DNA of 64,000 nucleotides, taken from Halocatena halophila (GTDB taxonomy: Archaea; Halobacteriota; Halobacteria; Halobacteriales; Haloarculaceae). Of this stretch, positions 7,987-16,645 are shown in pieces. Made by a program: the position numbers and the translations under genes. The notes under the pieces were generated by a model, which saw only the letters and a program-made list of their open reading frames with translations, was not told the origin of the DNA and did not search any database. How positions within the stretch are numbered: the first letter of the stretch is position 1; the number at the start of each line of letters is the position of its first letter. The stretch covers positions 1,798,001 to 1,862,000 of the forward strand of contig CP071306.1 in the NCBI GenBank assembly GCA_027563145.1, read 5' to 3'.

Positions 7987-8718
7987 TTACTGCTCGACGG
8001 ACGGATGTTGTTCTGGCGGCGGTGACAATTGTGCTTCGAGCAACTGCTGTCGGCGTTGTCGCCCCTCGTGTTCGCGTTCGAGGCGCGTCGTTTTGTCGAT
8101 CTCCTCACAGCCCGGTGGCATATCTCGTCCGCGTCCAGTGAAATAACCCGCTGGGGCAACCCAATCGTGGTAAAACGGTTCCTCACGGTCCTCGAGAAGG
8201 GTGATAGCCACCTCGCTCCCGTGACCGGCTGCCACGATCGTCTGGTGTGGTTTTCCGGCCAGCCGACCCGCCGCATACAGCCCATCCACAGCCGTTCGAC
8301 CACGCCCGTCCGTAGCGACAAACGACTTCCCTCGATCGACGATCTCGACTCCTGCTAACGAATCGAGATAGCCAACCTCGTTTTTCGTGGCAACGATCGC
8401 ATTTTCCGCCTGGTAGCGCTCGCCTGCGGCCGTTGTGGCGAGAAACCCATCGGCCGTCCGCTCGAGGGCATCGACTGTCGCCGTTTCAAACTGACAGCCA
8501 GCATCGGCTGCTTGCTCGGTCATTCGCTCGAGAAGCACTCTAGCGTTGATTCCGCCCGGTAGGCCGGGATAGTTCTCGAGATGGGCATTTCGTCTGAGCA
8601 AGGACGATCCGTCGTCGAGCACGATCGTCTCCAGTCCGTTGCGGGCAGTAAACAGCCCGGCCGCCCGACCTGCAACGCCTCCGCCGACGATCACCACAGC
8701 AGTCTCCAACGCATCCAT
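7987..8718 (-). CDS. Small FAD-dependent oxidoreductase, thioredoxin-reductase-like without CxxC
   Basis: The 243-residue flavoprotein resembles the FAD half of thioredoxin reductase. The dinucleotide-binding GGGVAG is at residues 12-17, LENYPG follows, and the second FAD segment reads GLYAAGRLAGKPHQTIVAAGHG. The NADPH-binding domain with the redox CxxC, normally inserted between these, is absent, so it cannot act as an ordinary thioredoxin reductase. After the FAD domain comes an extension of about 55 charged residues rich in R, E and Q. The start at 8718 is the Met just before the FAD motif. It stops three bases from the convergent DHH gene. Confidence 0.85.
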   Translation of the reverse strand: MDALETAVVIVGGGVAGRAAGLFTARNGLETIVLDDGSSLLRRNAHLENYPGLPGGINARVLLERMTEQAADAGCQFETATVDALERTADGFLATTAAGERYQAENAIVATKNEVGYLDSLAGVEIVDRGKSFVATDGRGRTAVDGLYAAGRLAGKPHQTIVAAGHGSEVAITLLEDREEPFYHDWVAPAGYFTGRGRDMPPGCEEIDKTTRLEREHEGRQRRQQLLEAQLSPPPEQHPSVEQ

Positions 8719-8772
8719 GTGTGTGAACAGTTCGGCTGGACAGCTGAAAAGCGCCGTCGATTCTGGCCAAGG

Positions 8773-8780
8773 TTTAAATA
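8773..8780 (+). promoter_or_regulatory. TATA box of minD-like gene
   Basis: The segment tttaaata is a strong archaeal TATA box. It is centred about 28 bases before the ATG at 8805, which implies a leaderless or nearly leaderless mRNA. Confidence 0.7.
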
Positions 8781-8804
8781 CGAAACCGGGTCCAGACGGG
8801 TCCA

Positions 8805-9572
8805 ATGGTCGAAGCGTTCGCGGTAGCGAGTGGCAAAGGCGGGGTTGGAAAGACCACCAGCACGCTTGCGCTCGGAATGGCGCTGTCCGATCGCTACGAC
8901 GTGACGGTGGTCGATGCGGACACTGGAATGGCGAATCTGCTCTTTCACACGGGATTGGATGGTGTAGAGACAACGCTCCACGACGTGCTCGGGAGCGACG
9001 TGCCGGTTTCGGATGCGGTGTACGAGCGGTTTGGCATGCGTGTGGTTCCGTGTGGGACGAGTCTGTCGGGCTTTCGCCGTGCTGATCCGGATCGCCTTCG
9101 GGGTGTGGTAGCGACGCTTGCGCGCGACACGGACGTGTTGTTACTCGATTCGGCCCCTGCGCTGGGTGCCAAAAGCGCTGTGTTACCGGTCGTGCTCGCG
9201 GATCGAGTCGTCGTCGTCGTTCAGCCGACTATTCCGTCGCTCTCGGACGCATTGAAGGTTCAGGAGTACGCAACCGCGTACGGAACGTCGATCGCCGGCG
9301 TGCTGTTCAATCGCGTTCAGCCGACCGATCCGATCGAACGGATCAGCGAGGCCGCAAGCCGGTATTTCGACGGGCCGATCATCGGACGCATTCCCGAACG
9401 ACCGAGTCCACAGGCAGCACGGCGTGCTGGAAAGCCGGTGCTGGCACACGCCCCGGAGTCATCGGTTGCAGACGCCTATCGCGGGGCTGCCGATCGACTC
9501 GAAATCCGGCCAGGTGATGAGACGGCGATCGCCGATCGATTCCAGAGCGCGGTCATTCCCGAGCAGCCATAA
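8805..9572 (+). CDS. MinD/ParA-family P-loop ATPase
   Basis: The 255-residue deviant-Walker ATPase starts with ASGKGGVGKTTSTLALG. The deviant Walker A with its signature lysine is at residues 11-18. The A' segment VVDADTGMANL and the Walker B-like VLLLDSAPALG are also present. Haloarchaea carry several MinD paralogues, some of which affect placement of motility structures and chemoreceptors rather than the division site. No C-terminal amphipathic membrane-targeting helix is clear. The stop shares a base with the next start (TAATG), so the two genes are probably cotranscribed. Confidence 0.9.
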   Translation: MVEAFAVASGKGGVGKTTSTLALGMALSDRYDVTVVDADTGMANLLFHTGLDGVETTLHDVLGSDVPVSDAVYERFGMRVVPCGTSLSGFRRADPDRLRGVVATLARDTDVLLLDSAPALGAKSAVLPVVLADRVVVVVQPTIPSLSDALKVQEYATAYGTSIAGVLFNRVQPTDPIERISEAASRYFDGPIIGRIPERPSPQAARRAGKPVLAHAPESSVADAYRGAADRLEIRPGDETAIADRFQSAVIPEQP

Positions 9573-10111
9573 TGTGGCTCCCACAGGGTCGACTCTGTCG
9601 CTCCACTGTCGTCTCGACGGTCAGCTCGGTGCTCGCACTCGCGCTTGATCTGTCGCTCACCGGGTATGGCGTCTTTTCTATGCCAGAAACCCCACGGGCT
9701 CCGCGCGGTCTCATCACCTTCGATGGCGGGGTTCCGGGCTGTTGTTATCACCCACAGACCTCGTGGGATTCCACGGCAGCCCTCTCACGAATAGCCTCGT
9801 ATCGACCCTGTCGCGTGGATCTGTATCAGCTTTCTCGTCCAACCGTCCGTAGCATCCACGATCGCGCCCCAGAAACCGTCGATCCAACGCTCCCTGCCTC
9901 CCAGCTCGACGGGGATTCGATACTACTCCAGCGAACTAAACGCCGCCACTCGAAACGCGAATCAAACACTGCACCGACGAACACCGACACCGTCGTCTCG
10001 TTTCTCGAGGATAGCGATCGAATCAGGGCGCTCCAGGAAACCACCCGCCAGACCGTTCAGTTGCGAGCCCGACGATGGAATCTTGCGTCGCTGTTGGAGA
10101 ACGATCACTGA
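9572..10111 (+). CDS. Hypothetical protein coupled to MinD-like gene
   Basis: The 179-residue frame begins on the last base of the minD stop (TAATG). Codon third positions look coding-like throughout, but I recognise no family. It is basic overall: arginine and lysine outnumber aspartate and glutamate, unlike the acidic neighbours. It has a proline-rich middle and an arginine-rich C-terminal helix (residues about 150-175). The tight coupling and lack of a better frame support it; the composition argues for caution. Its end overlaps the convergent Tat-protein gene by seven bases. Confidence 0.5.
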   Translation: MWLPQGRLCRSTVVSTVSSVLALALDLSLTGYGVFSMPETPRAPRGLITFDGGVPGCCYHPQTSWDSTAALSRIASYRPCRVDLYQLSRPTVRSIHDRAPETVDPTLPASQLDGDSILLQRTKRRHSKRESNTAPTNTDTVVSFLEDSDRIRALQETTRQTVQLRARRWNLASLLENDH

Positions 10112-10782
10112 AAATTGACATCTATCGAGTCGAGTGCAACTCCCTGGCTGGGTGTCTGTGCGCCCCCGATCTGTGGGCCAAAGTCTGCCGTGGCCGTCCC
10201 AACCTCTGCGCTCGCGCCAAGCGTGGCCGACACGTAGAACAGATACTGCGTCCCTGCTTCAAGTGTGGTCGTTTGTGTCCGTTGGAAATCAGACCTGTAC
10301 TGTTCAGCACCGAATCGACGGCGATCGTTCAGCACTATAGACTCCTGTGTGCCTGATGGCGACTCGGTGACCGCACTCACCTCGACGAACGACCCACTCA
10401 GTCCGAGTCCGGCCTTCAGCTCACCGTTGTACGACCCGGAAAATGTGATCTGTGCGTCCTGGCTCCCATTTCCATTGAACTCCACGGCTGTTCCAAGCAA
10501 TCCAAACACTTGCCCGGATTGATTCGTGATGAGCCCACTGGCCTGAACACCTGCCGTAATGAGGTTGTTCGCGTCTTGGACGGTAACACCGCCGGTCACG
10601 TTTCCAGACATCCCCTCCGAAGCAAACGAGAGCGTTGTGAAGGTGACGTCAGTTCCGAGCGTCGGTGTCTGTGCCGTCGTTTTGGCGGCTACCGGGGTGG
10701 TTCCTGCGGATCCTGCCATACCCAGCGCCATCGATGCTCCGACCATCCGAAGTACCGTTCGTCGATCTGCCACTCGTACCAT
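10105..10782 (-). CDS. Tat-exported protein of unknown function
   Basis: The 225-residue protein has a twin-arginine signal: ADRRTVLRMVG, a hydrophobic run to about residue 25, and an AxA-like cleavage region around PVAAKT. There is no lipobox cysteine, so it is likely released or wall-associated. The mature part is rich in G, S, T, N and Q and in beta-strand-like alternation, with almost no lysine, which suggests an extracellular beta-sandwich. No known family was recognised. It is divergent from the aldehyde dehydrogenase across an AT-rich 186-base gap. Confidence 0.8.
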   Translation of the reverse strand: MVRVADRRTVLRMVGASMALGMAGSAGTTPVAAKTTAQTPTLGTDVTFTTLSFASEGMSGNVTGGVTVQDANNLITAGVQASGLITNQSGQVFGLLGTAVEFNGNGSQDAQITFSGSYNGELKAGLGLSGSFVEVSAVTESPSGTQESIVLNDRRRFGAEQYRSDFQRTQTTTLEAGTQYLFYVSATLGASAEVGTATADFGPQIGGAQTPSQGVALDSIDVNFQ

Positions 10783-10814
10783 ATGCCGTTATTTGCTGTC
10801 CAACCAGACAATCA

Positions 10815-10935
10815 TTTTCTAGGTTAATTTATTATAAAAAATAAGATTATAGATGAAAATCATCTTCGTTTCAACAATATAGGATGGAGTATCACATTCG
10901 AAATGGTGCCAGATCCATTTAGTACAATGTGAGTA
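10815..10935. promoter_or_regulatory. AT-rich divergent promoter region
   Basis: This strip between the Tat-protein gene and the aldehyde dehydrogenase is far more AT-rich than its surroundings. It contains TATA-like tracts (ttaatttattataaaaaa) and an inverted repeat agatga-aaa-tcatct at 10851-10865. It probably holds both promoters. I see no open reading frame in it. Confidence 0.45.
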
Positions 10936-10968
10936 AATCTTTTGTAGATTGGCCGGTGAGTGTCAACT

Positions 10969-12399
10969 ATGGCCACCCACTCTGTGCGGTACGACGAGCA
11001 CCTGTACGTTGATGGTGCCTGGGAGAGCACCCCGGACCACATTTCGGTTCCCGACCGGGCCCAGGATGGGACGTTCGCGCGGGTCGCAGCCGCGGACGCT
11101 GATGATGCTCGGGCTGCGCTTCGAGCCGCCGATCGCGCGAAGGCAGCGATGTCCGAGACGACGATCCCAGAGCGCGCGTCCTGGTGTGAACAAATAGCGG
11201 ATGGTATTCGCGACCGGGCTGAAGAGCTAGCGACGATCATCGTTCGTGAGGCGGGAAAGCCAATATCGAGCGCGCGCGGCGAAGTCGAGAGTGCAGCCGA
11301 GCGCTTCGATCGAGCGGCCTCGGAGATCCGTCATCTGCACGGCGAATACCGCGAGGGAACGACCGCCGGTCACGAGGGTTGGCAGGCGCTGGTGAAACAC
11401 GAGCCGGTCGGGACGGTGCTTTGTATCACGCCGTACAACTATCCGCTGGGAACGACTGCACTCCAGGTTGCACCGGCGCTCGCCGCCGGCAACAGCGTGG
11501 TATTAACTCCCTCCTCGAAGACGCCTGTCAGTGCGGCCATGCTCGCGGACGTGATCAGCGAAATCGAGCTGCCAACTGGTGCGTTCAACTTCGTCCCCGG
11601 CCACGGCAGCGAGATCGGTGACGTTCTCGCTGGCGACGACCGCGTCAACACTGTCGCGATGACCGGCTCGTCGGGTGCAGGGAACCACGTAGCCGATGTA
11701 AGTGGAATGGTGACACTGCACATGGAACTCGGCGGTAATGCGCCAGCCGTCGTCTGTTCGGATGCAGATCTCGACGAAGTTGCTCCCGCGTGTGCGAAAG
11801 GCGCACTCAAATACGCCGGGCAGCGCTGTTCGGCCGTGTCACGCGTCCTCGTTGAGGACTCCGTCCATGACGAGCTCGTCGAGATGATGGCGACGGAGAT
11901 GGCAACATGGGAGGCCGGCGATCTCTTCGAGGAAGCGACCGATATCGGGCCACTGATCTCCGAATCGCAGGCCGAATGGGTAGACGAACTCGTTCAGGAC
12001 GCGCTCGATCGCGGTGCCGAGCTGGTGTGTGGTGGCGAGTACGACGGCCGGATGTACGAACCCACCCTGCTGGCAGACGTTCCACACGACGCGCGCATCA
12101 TCCACGAAGAGCAGTTCGGTCCTGTTGCGCCGGTCGCATCGGTCGCTGATACGGACGAGGCGCTGGCGATCGCAAACGGCTCCGATCTCGGGCTGGATGC
12201 GTGTGTGTTCACTGCCGATTACGATCGCGCACTCTCGATTGCAGACCGTCTTGAGGCTGGTGCCGTCCGCATTAACGGTCCACCGAGCCACGGGATCGGT
12301 GACATCCCGTTCGGTGGGATCAAAGATTCGGGCATCGGCCGGGAAGGAATCGACGCCTCCATCCACGCCATGCTACGGGAAAAAAGCGTTATTCTGTGA
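10969..12399 (+). CDS. NAD(P)-dependent aldehyde dehydrogenase
   Basis: The 476-residue protein belongs to the ALDH superfamily, oxidising an aldehyde to its acid in the cytoplasm. The cofactor and catalytic motifs are intact: the catalytic asparagine region TPYNYPLGTT, the general-base region LELGGNAPAVV, the nucleophile Cys287 in GQRCSAV, and EEQFGPVAPV near the C-terminus. The sequence leans to the lactaldehyde/non-phosphorylating glyceraldehyde-3-phosphate branch (GQRC, short N-terminus), but the substrate is not settled. The ATG at 10969 is preferred over a GTG at 10960. Pyruvate kinase follows after 17 bases, so the two may be co-expressed for triose-to-pyruvate flux. Confidence 0.93.
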   Translation: MATHSVRYDEHLYVDGAWESTPDHISVPDRAQDGTFARVAAADADDARAALRAADRAKAAMSETTIPERASWCEQIADGIRDRAEELATIIVREAGKPISSARGEVESAAERFDRAASEIRHLHGEYREGTTAGHEGWQALVKHEPVGTVLCITPYNYPLGTTALQVAPALAAGNSVVLTPSSKTPVSAAMLADVISEIELPTGAFNFVPGHGSEIGDVLAGDDRVNTVAMTGSSGAGNHVADVSGMVTLHMELGGNAPAVVCSDADLDEVAPACAKGALKYAGQRCSAVSRVLVEDSVHDELVEMMATEMATWEAGDLFEEATDIGPLISESQAEWVDELVQDALDRGAELVCGGEYDGRMYEPTLLADVPHDARIIHEEQFGPVAPVASVADTDEALAIANGSDLGLDACVFTADYDRALSIADRLEAGAVRINGPPSHGIGDIPFGGIKDSGIGREGIDASIHAMLREKSVIL

Positions 12400-12416
12400 G
12401 ACCATGGGCCATATGT

Positions 12417-14180
12417 ATGCGAGCTACGTCCCTGGTTTGCACGCTTGGCCCCGCATCGAACGACGAATCGACGATCCGTGCGCTGGCTGACGCCGGCATG
12501 GCGGTTGCGCGGATCAACACCAGCCACGGCAATCCACAACAGTACCGAGAAACGATTGAGAACGTACGGGCCGTCGAATCGCGTCTCAACCGCCCGCTCT
12601 CGATCATCTTCGATTTGCAGGGTCCAGAAATCCGAACGGCAACCACAGAGGAGTCGGTCGAGCTCACTGCAGGAGACACCCTTGATCTCTCGGCGGGCAC
12701 AGCGTTCTCTGTCGACGAAATTGGCCTCTCTCGACCGATCGTTGATGGCGAGGCTGGCGCGAGTGTCTTCTTCGATGATGGTCGTATCGAAGGTGTCGTC
12801 GAATCGCTCACGGCCGACGGCGACGAATTGACCACAACCGTTCGGATCACAAGCGGTGGCACTCTTGGCTCGAGAAAAAGCCTCGTCGCACCCGCACTCT
12901 CGTTTGCTGGCTCGGTTGTCACCGAGCGGGATGAGACCGCCCTCGATGTCGGGCTCGATGCCGGCGTCGATTACGTGGCTGCGAGCTTCGTGAAAGACGC
13001 GGCCGACGTGATGGCCGTCGCCGAAGCGATCGAAACCCGTGGTGCTGACACACCGATTGTGGCAAAAATCGAACGCCAGGAGGCGGTCGATTCGATCGAA
13101 GGGATCCTCGATGTAACGGCTGCGGTGATGGTCGCTCGCGGCGACCTGGGTGTGGAGTGTCCGATCGAATCCGTCCCGATGATACAAAAACGACTGGTAC
13201 GACAGTGCCGTCAGGCGGGTATCCCGGTCATCATCGCGACCGAAATGCTCGATTCGATGATTTCTGCCAGCCGTCCGACGCGCGCGGAGGCCTCAGACGT
13301 TGCCAATGCAGTGCTTGATGGCGCAGACGCCGTCATGCTCTCCGGTGAGACCGCCGTCGGCGACCACCCCGTCCAGGTCGTCGAAACGATGGACCAGATC
13401 GTCCGCAGCGCAGAGCGCGAGGTCAAAGGCGAACAGCACGTTCCAAAGGCCAACGGTACCAGCACGGACGCGCTTGCGCGCTCGGCACGCTATCTGGCAC
13501 GGGATGCGGGCGCGCGTGCGATCGTCGTCGCAAGCGAGTCCGGATACACGGCGCGCAAAACCGCGAAATATCGCCCGGACGTGCCCGTTATCGCCTCGGC
13601 TCCAGATGCAGATGTCCGACGGCAGCTGCTGTTGTATCGCGGCATCATTCCGAGAGCAACCGAGTACACGACTGGCGGTGCCCAGACGATCATCGAGGGG
13701 GCCGTCGAAACCGCACTGAACACGCCGGTCGTCGAGAGCGGTGACACCGTGGTGGTGCTGTCAGGCATGATGACCGACCTTCCAGGAACGGACGCGACGA
13801 ACCTGCTGAAACTCCACGTGGCCAGTGAGGTGCTCACCACCGGCCAGTGTGTGGTTGCAGGAACTGTCATCAACACGGTCGAACGCATTACTGACGGCGA
13901 TCTTTCCTCGATCGAGGCGGGATCGATTGTCGCCACACCGGAGTCGTTCGACGGACAGTTCACCGGTGATCTTTCGAAGATTGGCGGAATCATCGCCGAA
14001 CAACGCGGAATGACCGGGTATCCGGCGATCGTTGCCCGCGAACTCGGCGTGCCGATGATCAGCGGCGCAGCGATCGAGTCGCTCGAAGACCAGATTACGC
14101 TCGATGCAGAGCGCGGCGTCGTCTATCGCGGTGAAATCACGGGCTACAACACGGATCAGCCGGACGAGTCACGGCCGTAG
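12417..14180 (+). CDS. pyk: Pyruvate kinase with C-terminal PEP-utiliser-like domain
   Basis: The enzyme converts phosphoenolpyruvate and ADP to pyruvate and ATP, the last step of glycolysis. The 587-residue protein has the TIM-barrel start TSLVCTLGPASND, the substrate/metal segment VAKIERQEAVDSI, ARGDLGVE and the activity motif ATEMLDSMI. A regulatory domain follows to about residue 470. It ends with an extra PEP-utiliser mobile-domain segment (RGMTGYPAIVARELGVP). The phosphoacceptor His of true PEP-utilisers (TSHAAI) is replaced by Tyr here, so this part cannot carry phosphate. The ATG at 12417 places the family's N-terminal strand correctly. Confidence 0.96.
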   Translation: MRATSLVCTLGPASNDESTIRALADAGMAVARINTSHGNPQQYRETIENVRAVESRLNRPLSIIFDLQGPEIRTATTEESVELTAGDTLDLSAGTAFSVDEIGLSRPIVDGEAGASVFFDDGRIEGVVESLTADGDELTTTVRITSGGTLGSRKSLVAPALSFAGSVVTERDETALDVGLDAGVDYVAASFVKDAADVMAVAEAIETRGADTPIVAKIERQEAVDSIEGILDVTAAVMVARGDLGVECPIESVPMIQKRLVRQCRQAGIPVIIATEMLDSMISASRPTRAEASDVANAVLDGADAVMLSGETAVGDHPVQVVETMDQIVRSAEREVKGEQHVPKANGTSTDALARSARYLARDAGARAIVVASESGYTARKTAKYRPDVPVIASAPDADVRRQLLLYRGIIPRATEYTTGGAQTIIEGAVETALNTPVVESGDTVVVLSGMMTDLPGTDATNLLKLHVASEVLTTGQCVVAGTVINTVERITDGDLSSIEAGSIVATPESFDGQFTGDLSKIGGIIAEQRGMTGYPAIVARELGVPMISGAAIESLEDQITLDAERGVVYRGEITGYNTDQPDESRP

Positions 14181-14218
14181 CCATCGATGTTATCTGTCAC
14201 CGGTGTCTGGAAACGGCT

Positions 14219-14467
14219 ATGGAGCCAGCTGCAGTCGAGAAACTCATCGAGGAGGGTATCGAGGGTGCGACCGCGACGGTACGTCGCCAGCGGGGCGAAC
14301 ACGACGACGATCATCTCGCGGCGACGGTCGTTGCAGACGCGTTCGACGGTGAGCCCCTCGTCGCGCAGCATCAACTCGTCTACGACGCCCTCGGCGAACA
14401 CATGACGACCGACATTCACGCGCTCGAACTGTCGACGTACACGCCCGAGGAGTACGAGAACGCGTAG
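14219..14467 (+). CDS. BolA-family protein
   Basis: The 82-residue protein shows the BolA pattern: a short N-terminal helix (AAVEKLIEEGI), the loop with DDDHL, the strand segment LAATVVADAF, then GEPLVAQHQLVYDALGEHM with the conserved RH-like position occupied by Q-H. BolA proteins pair with monothiol glutaredoxins in iron-sulfur and redox regulation. It lies between pyruvate kinase (38 bases upstream) and serine acetyltransferase (80 bases downstream), all on the plus strand. Confidence 0.85.
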   Translation: MEPAAVEKLIEEGIEGATATVRRQRGEHDDDHLAATVVADAFDGEPLVAQHQLVYDALGEHMTTDIHALELSTYTPEEYENA

Positions 14468-14514
14468 GTCGACCCCATCGGTCGGTTTTGTCCCGACTGA
14501 ATCGAACCGACAAG

Positions 14515-14520
14515 CTATAT
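14515..14520 (+). promoter_or_regulatory. TATA-like box of cysE
   Basis: The segment ctatat lies about 30 bases before the ATG at 14548, at leaderless spacing. Confidence 0.4.
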
Positions 14521-14547
14521 GCATCGGCAACCCAGTAACAGACTGTC

Positions 14548-15105
14548 ATGCTCGAGTGGATCCGCGAAGACATCCAGACGGCCTTCGATCGCGACCCGGC
14601 CGCAACGAGCACTGCGGAGGTCGTGTTGCTCTATTCGGGGCTACACGCCATCTGGATCTATCGCATCGCCCACTGGCTGCACAACCGAGGATTCACCTTT
14701 ACAGCGCGGTTGTGCTCGCAGATTGGGCGGTTTCTCACCGGCGTCGAGATTCATCCGGGCGCACGGATCGGTCGCCGATTCTTCATCGATCACGGCATGG
14801 GTGTCGTGATCGGTGAGACCGCAGAGATTGGCAACGATGTCATGCTCTATCATGGCGTGACGTTAGGTGGCGACTCGCTCGAGCCAAAAAAGCGCCATCC
14901 AACACTCGAAGACGAAGTTACGATCGGGGCGAACGCTACCCTGCTCGGCCCGATCACGGTCGGTCACAACTCGAGCGTCGGCTCGGGGTCGGTGGTGCTA
15001 GAATCGGTCCCGCCGAACTGTACGGTCGTGGGAATTCCGGCCGAACGCGTCGATGACTGTGGCCCCGACTATCTCGCCGACATCACCGAAGGGCTCGGCA
15101 AGTAA
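14548..15105 (+). CDS. cysE: Serine O-acetyltransferase
   Basis: The enzyme acetylates L-serine with acetyl-CoA to O-acetylserine, the precursor of cysteine. The 185-residue protein is a left-handed beta-helix enzyme of the short (EpsC/CysE) type. An N-terminal helical part contains [17 protein letters not shown], followed by hexapeptide repeats with [26 protein letters not shown] and [10 protein letters not shown]. The catalytic His/Asp pair lies in IDHG, and the acetyl-CoA loop is at [21 protein letters not shown]. No cysK lies next to it in this window. Confidence 0.94.
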   Translation: MLEWIREDIQTAFDRDPAATSTAEVVLLYSGLHAIWIYRIAHWLHNRGFTFTARLCSQIGRFLTGVEIHPGARIGRRFFIDHGMGVVIGETAEIGNDVMLYHGVTLGGDSLEPKKRHPTLEDEVTIGANATLLGPITVGHNSSVGSGSVVLESVPPNCTVVGIPAERVDDCGPDYLADITEGLGK

Positions 15106-15138
15106 CGTCCGTTTGAAGACGGTTCCCACACGGAGTGC

Positions 15139-16518
15139 TCAATCGTCTGGAAAGATTTTCCCCGGATTTAGCGTGTTCGTCGGATCCAGTGCTCGTTTGA
15201 GCCGCCGCATTGTTTCGACACCTTCAGCTTCGTGTTCTGTCCGCAAAAACGGCCGTTTTCCGATCCCGATCCCGTGTTCTCCCGTTGCAGTGCCGCCGTA
15301 TTCGATCGCATGCTCGACGATTTCGCGATAGAGCGCTTCACCCCGCTCGACCATCCGTTCGTCGTCCGGATCGACGAAGACGGTGTAATGAACGTTGCCG
15401 TCGCCAGCGTGGCCGAAACACGGCACGAGTAGCTCGTATTTTTCCCCCAGCGATTTCGCATCCGCGATGATATCGGGATAGTGGCTGATCGGTACGGTCA
15501 CGTCACCGGGATGTAACGGCCGCAGCGTGGGATCGTACACTTGCATGGCAACAGCCAGCTCTCGCCGTGCGGCCCAGAGCTCGCTCATTCGTTCGTCCTC
15601 GCTCGCAAGCGAGATCGAGTTCGCCTGATTCTCCTCGAAGATCGTTTTCAGTTGCTCGATCGCGTGCTTGCCGGCAACGCCGTGGCACTCGAAAAACACC
15701 ATCGGGTTGTCAGCCAGACCAGCACCAACGTGTGCGTTCGCTATCTCCGCGCTCAACGAATCGATCAGCTCGAGTGTTGCCACGTCGATTCCCGCCTGCA
15801 CGGCCGCAGTGACCGCCGTGCTCGCCAGTTCGAGCGATGGAAATATTGCCCGCCCGCCCCGTTTTTGTGTGGGTTCGGTCGTGAGCTCAAGCGTCGCCCG
15901 AGTGATCACCCCGAGTGTTCCCTCGCTTCCGACGAACAGCGATTTCAGATTGTAGCCGCTCGATGTCTTGCTCGCTTTTGATCCGGCCGTGAGCACGGTG
16001 CCGTCAGCGAGGACGACCTCGAGTTCGAGAATCCAGTCGTGTACCTCGCCGTACTGCACCGTCGTCATCCCGCTGGCATCGTTGGCGATCATTCCACCGA
16101 TCGTCGCAATGTCGTTTGCTGCCGGCATCGGCGGAAAGTAACAGCCGTGTTCGGCGGCCACTTCATTGATTCGCGAACCGATCACTCCGGGCTGAACGTC
16201 GATCTGGAGATCGTCGGGCCGGATGGCGAGCACGTCATCCATCGCCATCATGTTCATGCTGATCCCGCCCTCGGTCGGCACTGGATTTCCCTCGAGACTC
16301 GTCCCTGCAGCGTACGGCGTCACCGGGACACCGTGATCGGTCGCCGCTTCGAGAATGGTCGCCACTTCGGCCGTCGTCTTCGGGCGAACGACCGCGTCGG
16401 GTGTAGACCGTTCGCCAATGGCCTCCGTCCCAAAATCTGCACTGTGACGATCCCTGGCGTCAGAATCGAACGACGACGACACGTCGAGTGCCGAAAGAAA
16501 CGAGCAATCATGTCCCAT
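15139..16518 (-). CDS. FAD-linked D-2-hydroxyacid (glycolate/D-lactate) dehydrogenase
   Basis: The 459-residue flavoprotein belongs to the VAO/PCMH family, GlcD/D-lactate dehydrogenase type. The FAD-binding PCMH domain contains VRPKTTAEVATIL, GTSLEGNPVPTEGG and GGMIANDASGMTTVQYG. A conserved stretch SEGTLGVIT follows, then the C-terminal cap with CFGHAGDGNVHYTVF and TATGEHGIGIGKR. It would oxidise D-lactate or glycolate to the 2-oxoacid and pass electrons to an acceptor. No separate iron-sulfur subunit (GlcF) is present in this locus, so the acceptor is unknown. The start is the Met at 16518; upstream in-frame Mets are possible. Confidence 0.92.
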   Translation of the reverse strand: MGHDCSFLSALDVSSSFDSDARDRHSADFGTEAIGERSTPDAVVRPKTTAEVATILEAATDHGVPVTPYAAGTSLEGNPVPTEGGISMNMMAMDDVLAIRPDDLQIDVQPGVIGSRINEVAAEHGCYFPPMPAANDIATIGGMIANDASGMTTVQYGEVHDWILELEVVLADGTVLTAGSKASKTSSGYNLKSLFVGSEGTLGVITRATLELTTEPTQKRGGRAIFPSLELASTAVTAAVQAGIDVATLELIDSLSAEIANAHVGAGLADNPMVFFECHGVAGKHAIEQLKTIFEENQANSISLASEDERMSELWAARRELAVAMQVYDPTLRPLHPGDVTVPISHYPDIIADAKSLGEKYELLVPCFGHAGDGNVHYTVFVDPDDERMVERGEALYREIVEHAIEYGGTATGEHGIGIGKRPFLRTEHEAEGVETMRRLKRALDPTNTLNPGKIFPDD

Positions 16519-16645
16519 GGTGCGTGTCATCACCCACGACACCAAACATCTATCGGACAGTGTGAGTTTCTATCATGGTGATATTCCTCATGGATGGGAA
16601 GCTATTCAATCGTAGAGGCATAGGTGGGATAGAGGGAGATTTCCA

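Noticed and set aside
10969..14180. Possible single operon from aldehyde dehydrogenase to pyruvate kinase as a novel glycolytic branch
   Set aside because: The two are adjacent and co-oriented, but both are standard families and the substrate of the dehydrogenase cannot be set from sequence.
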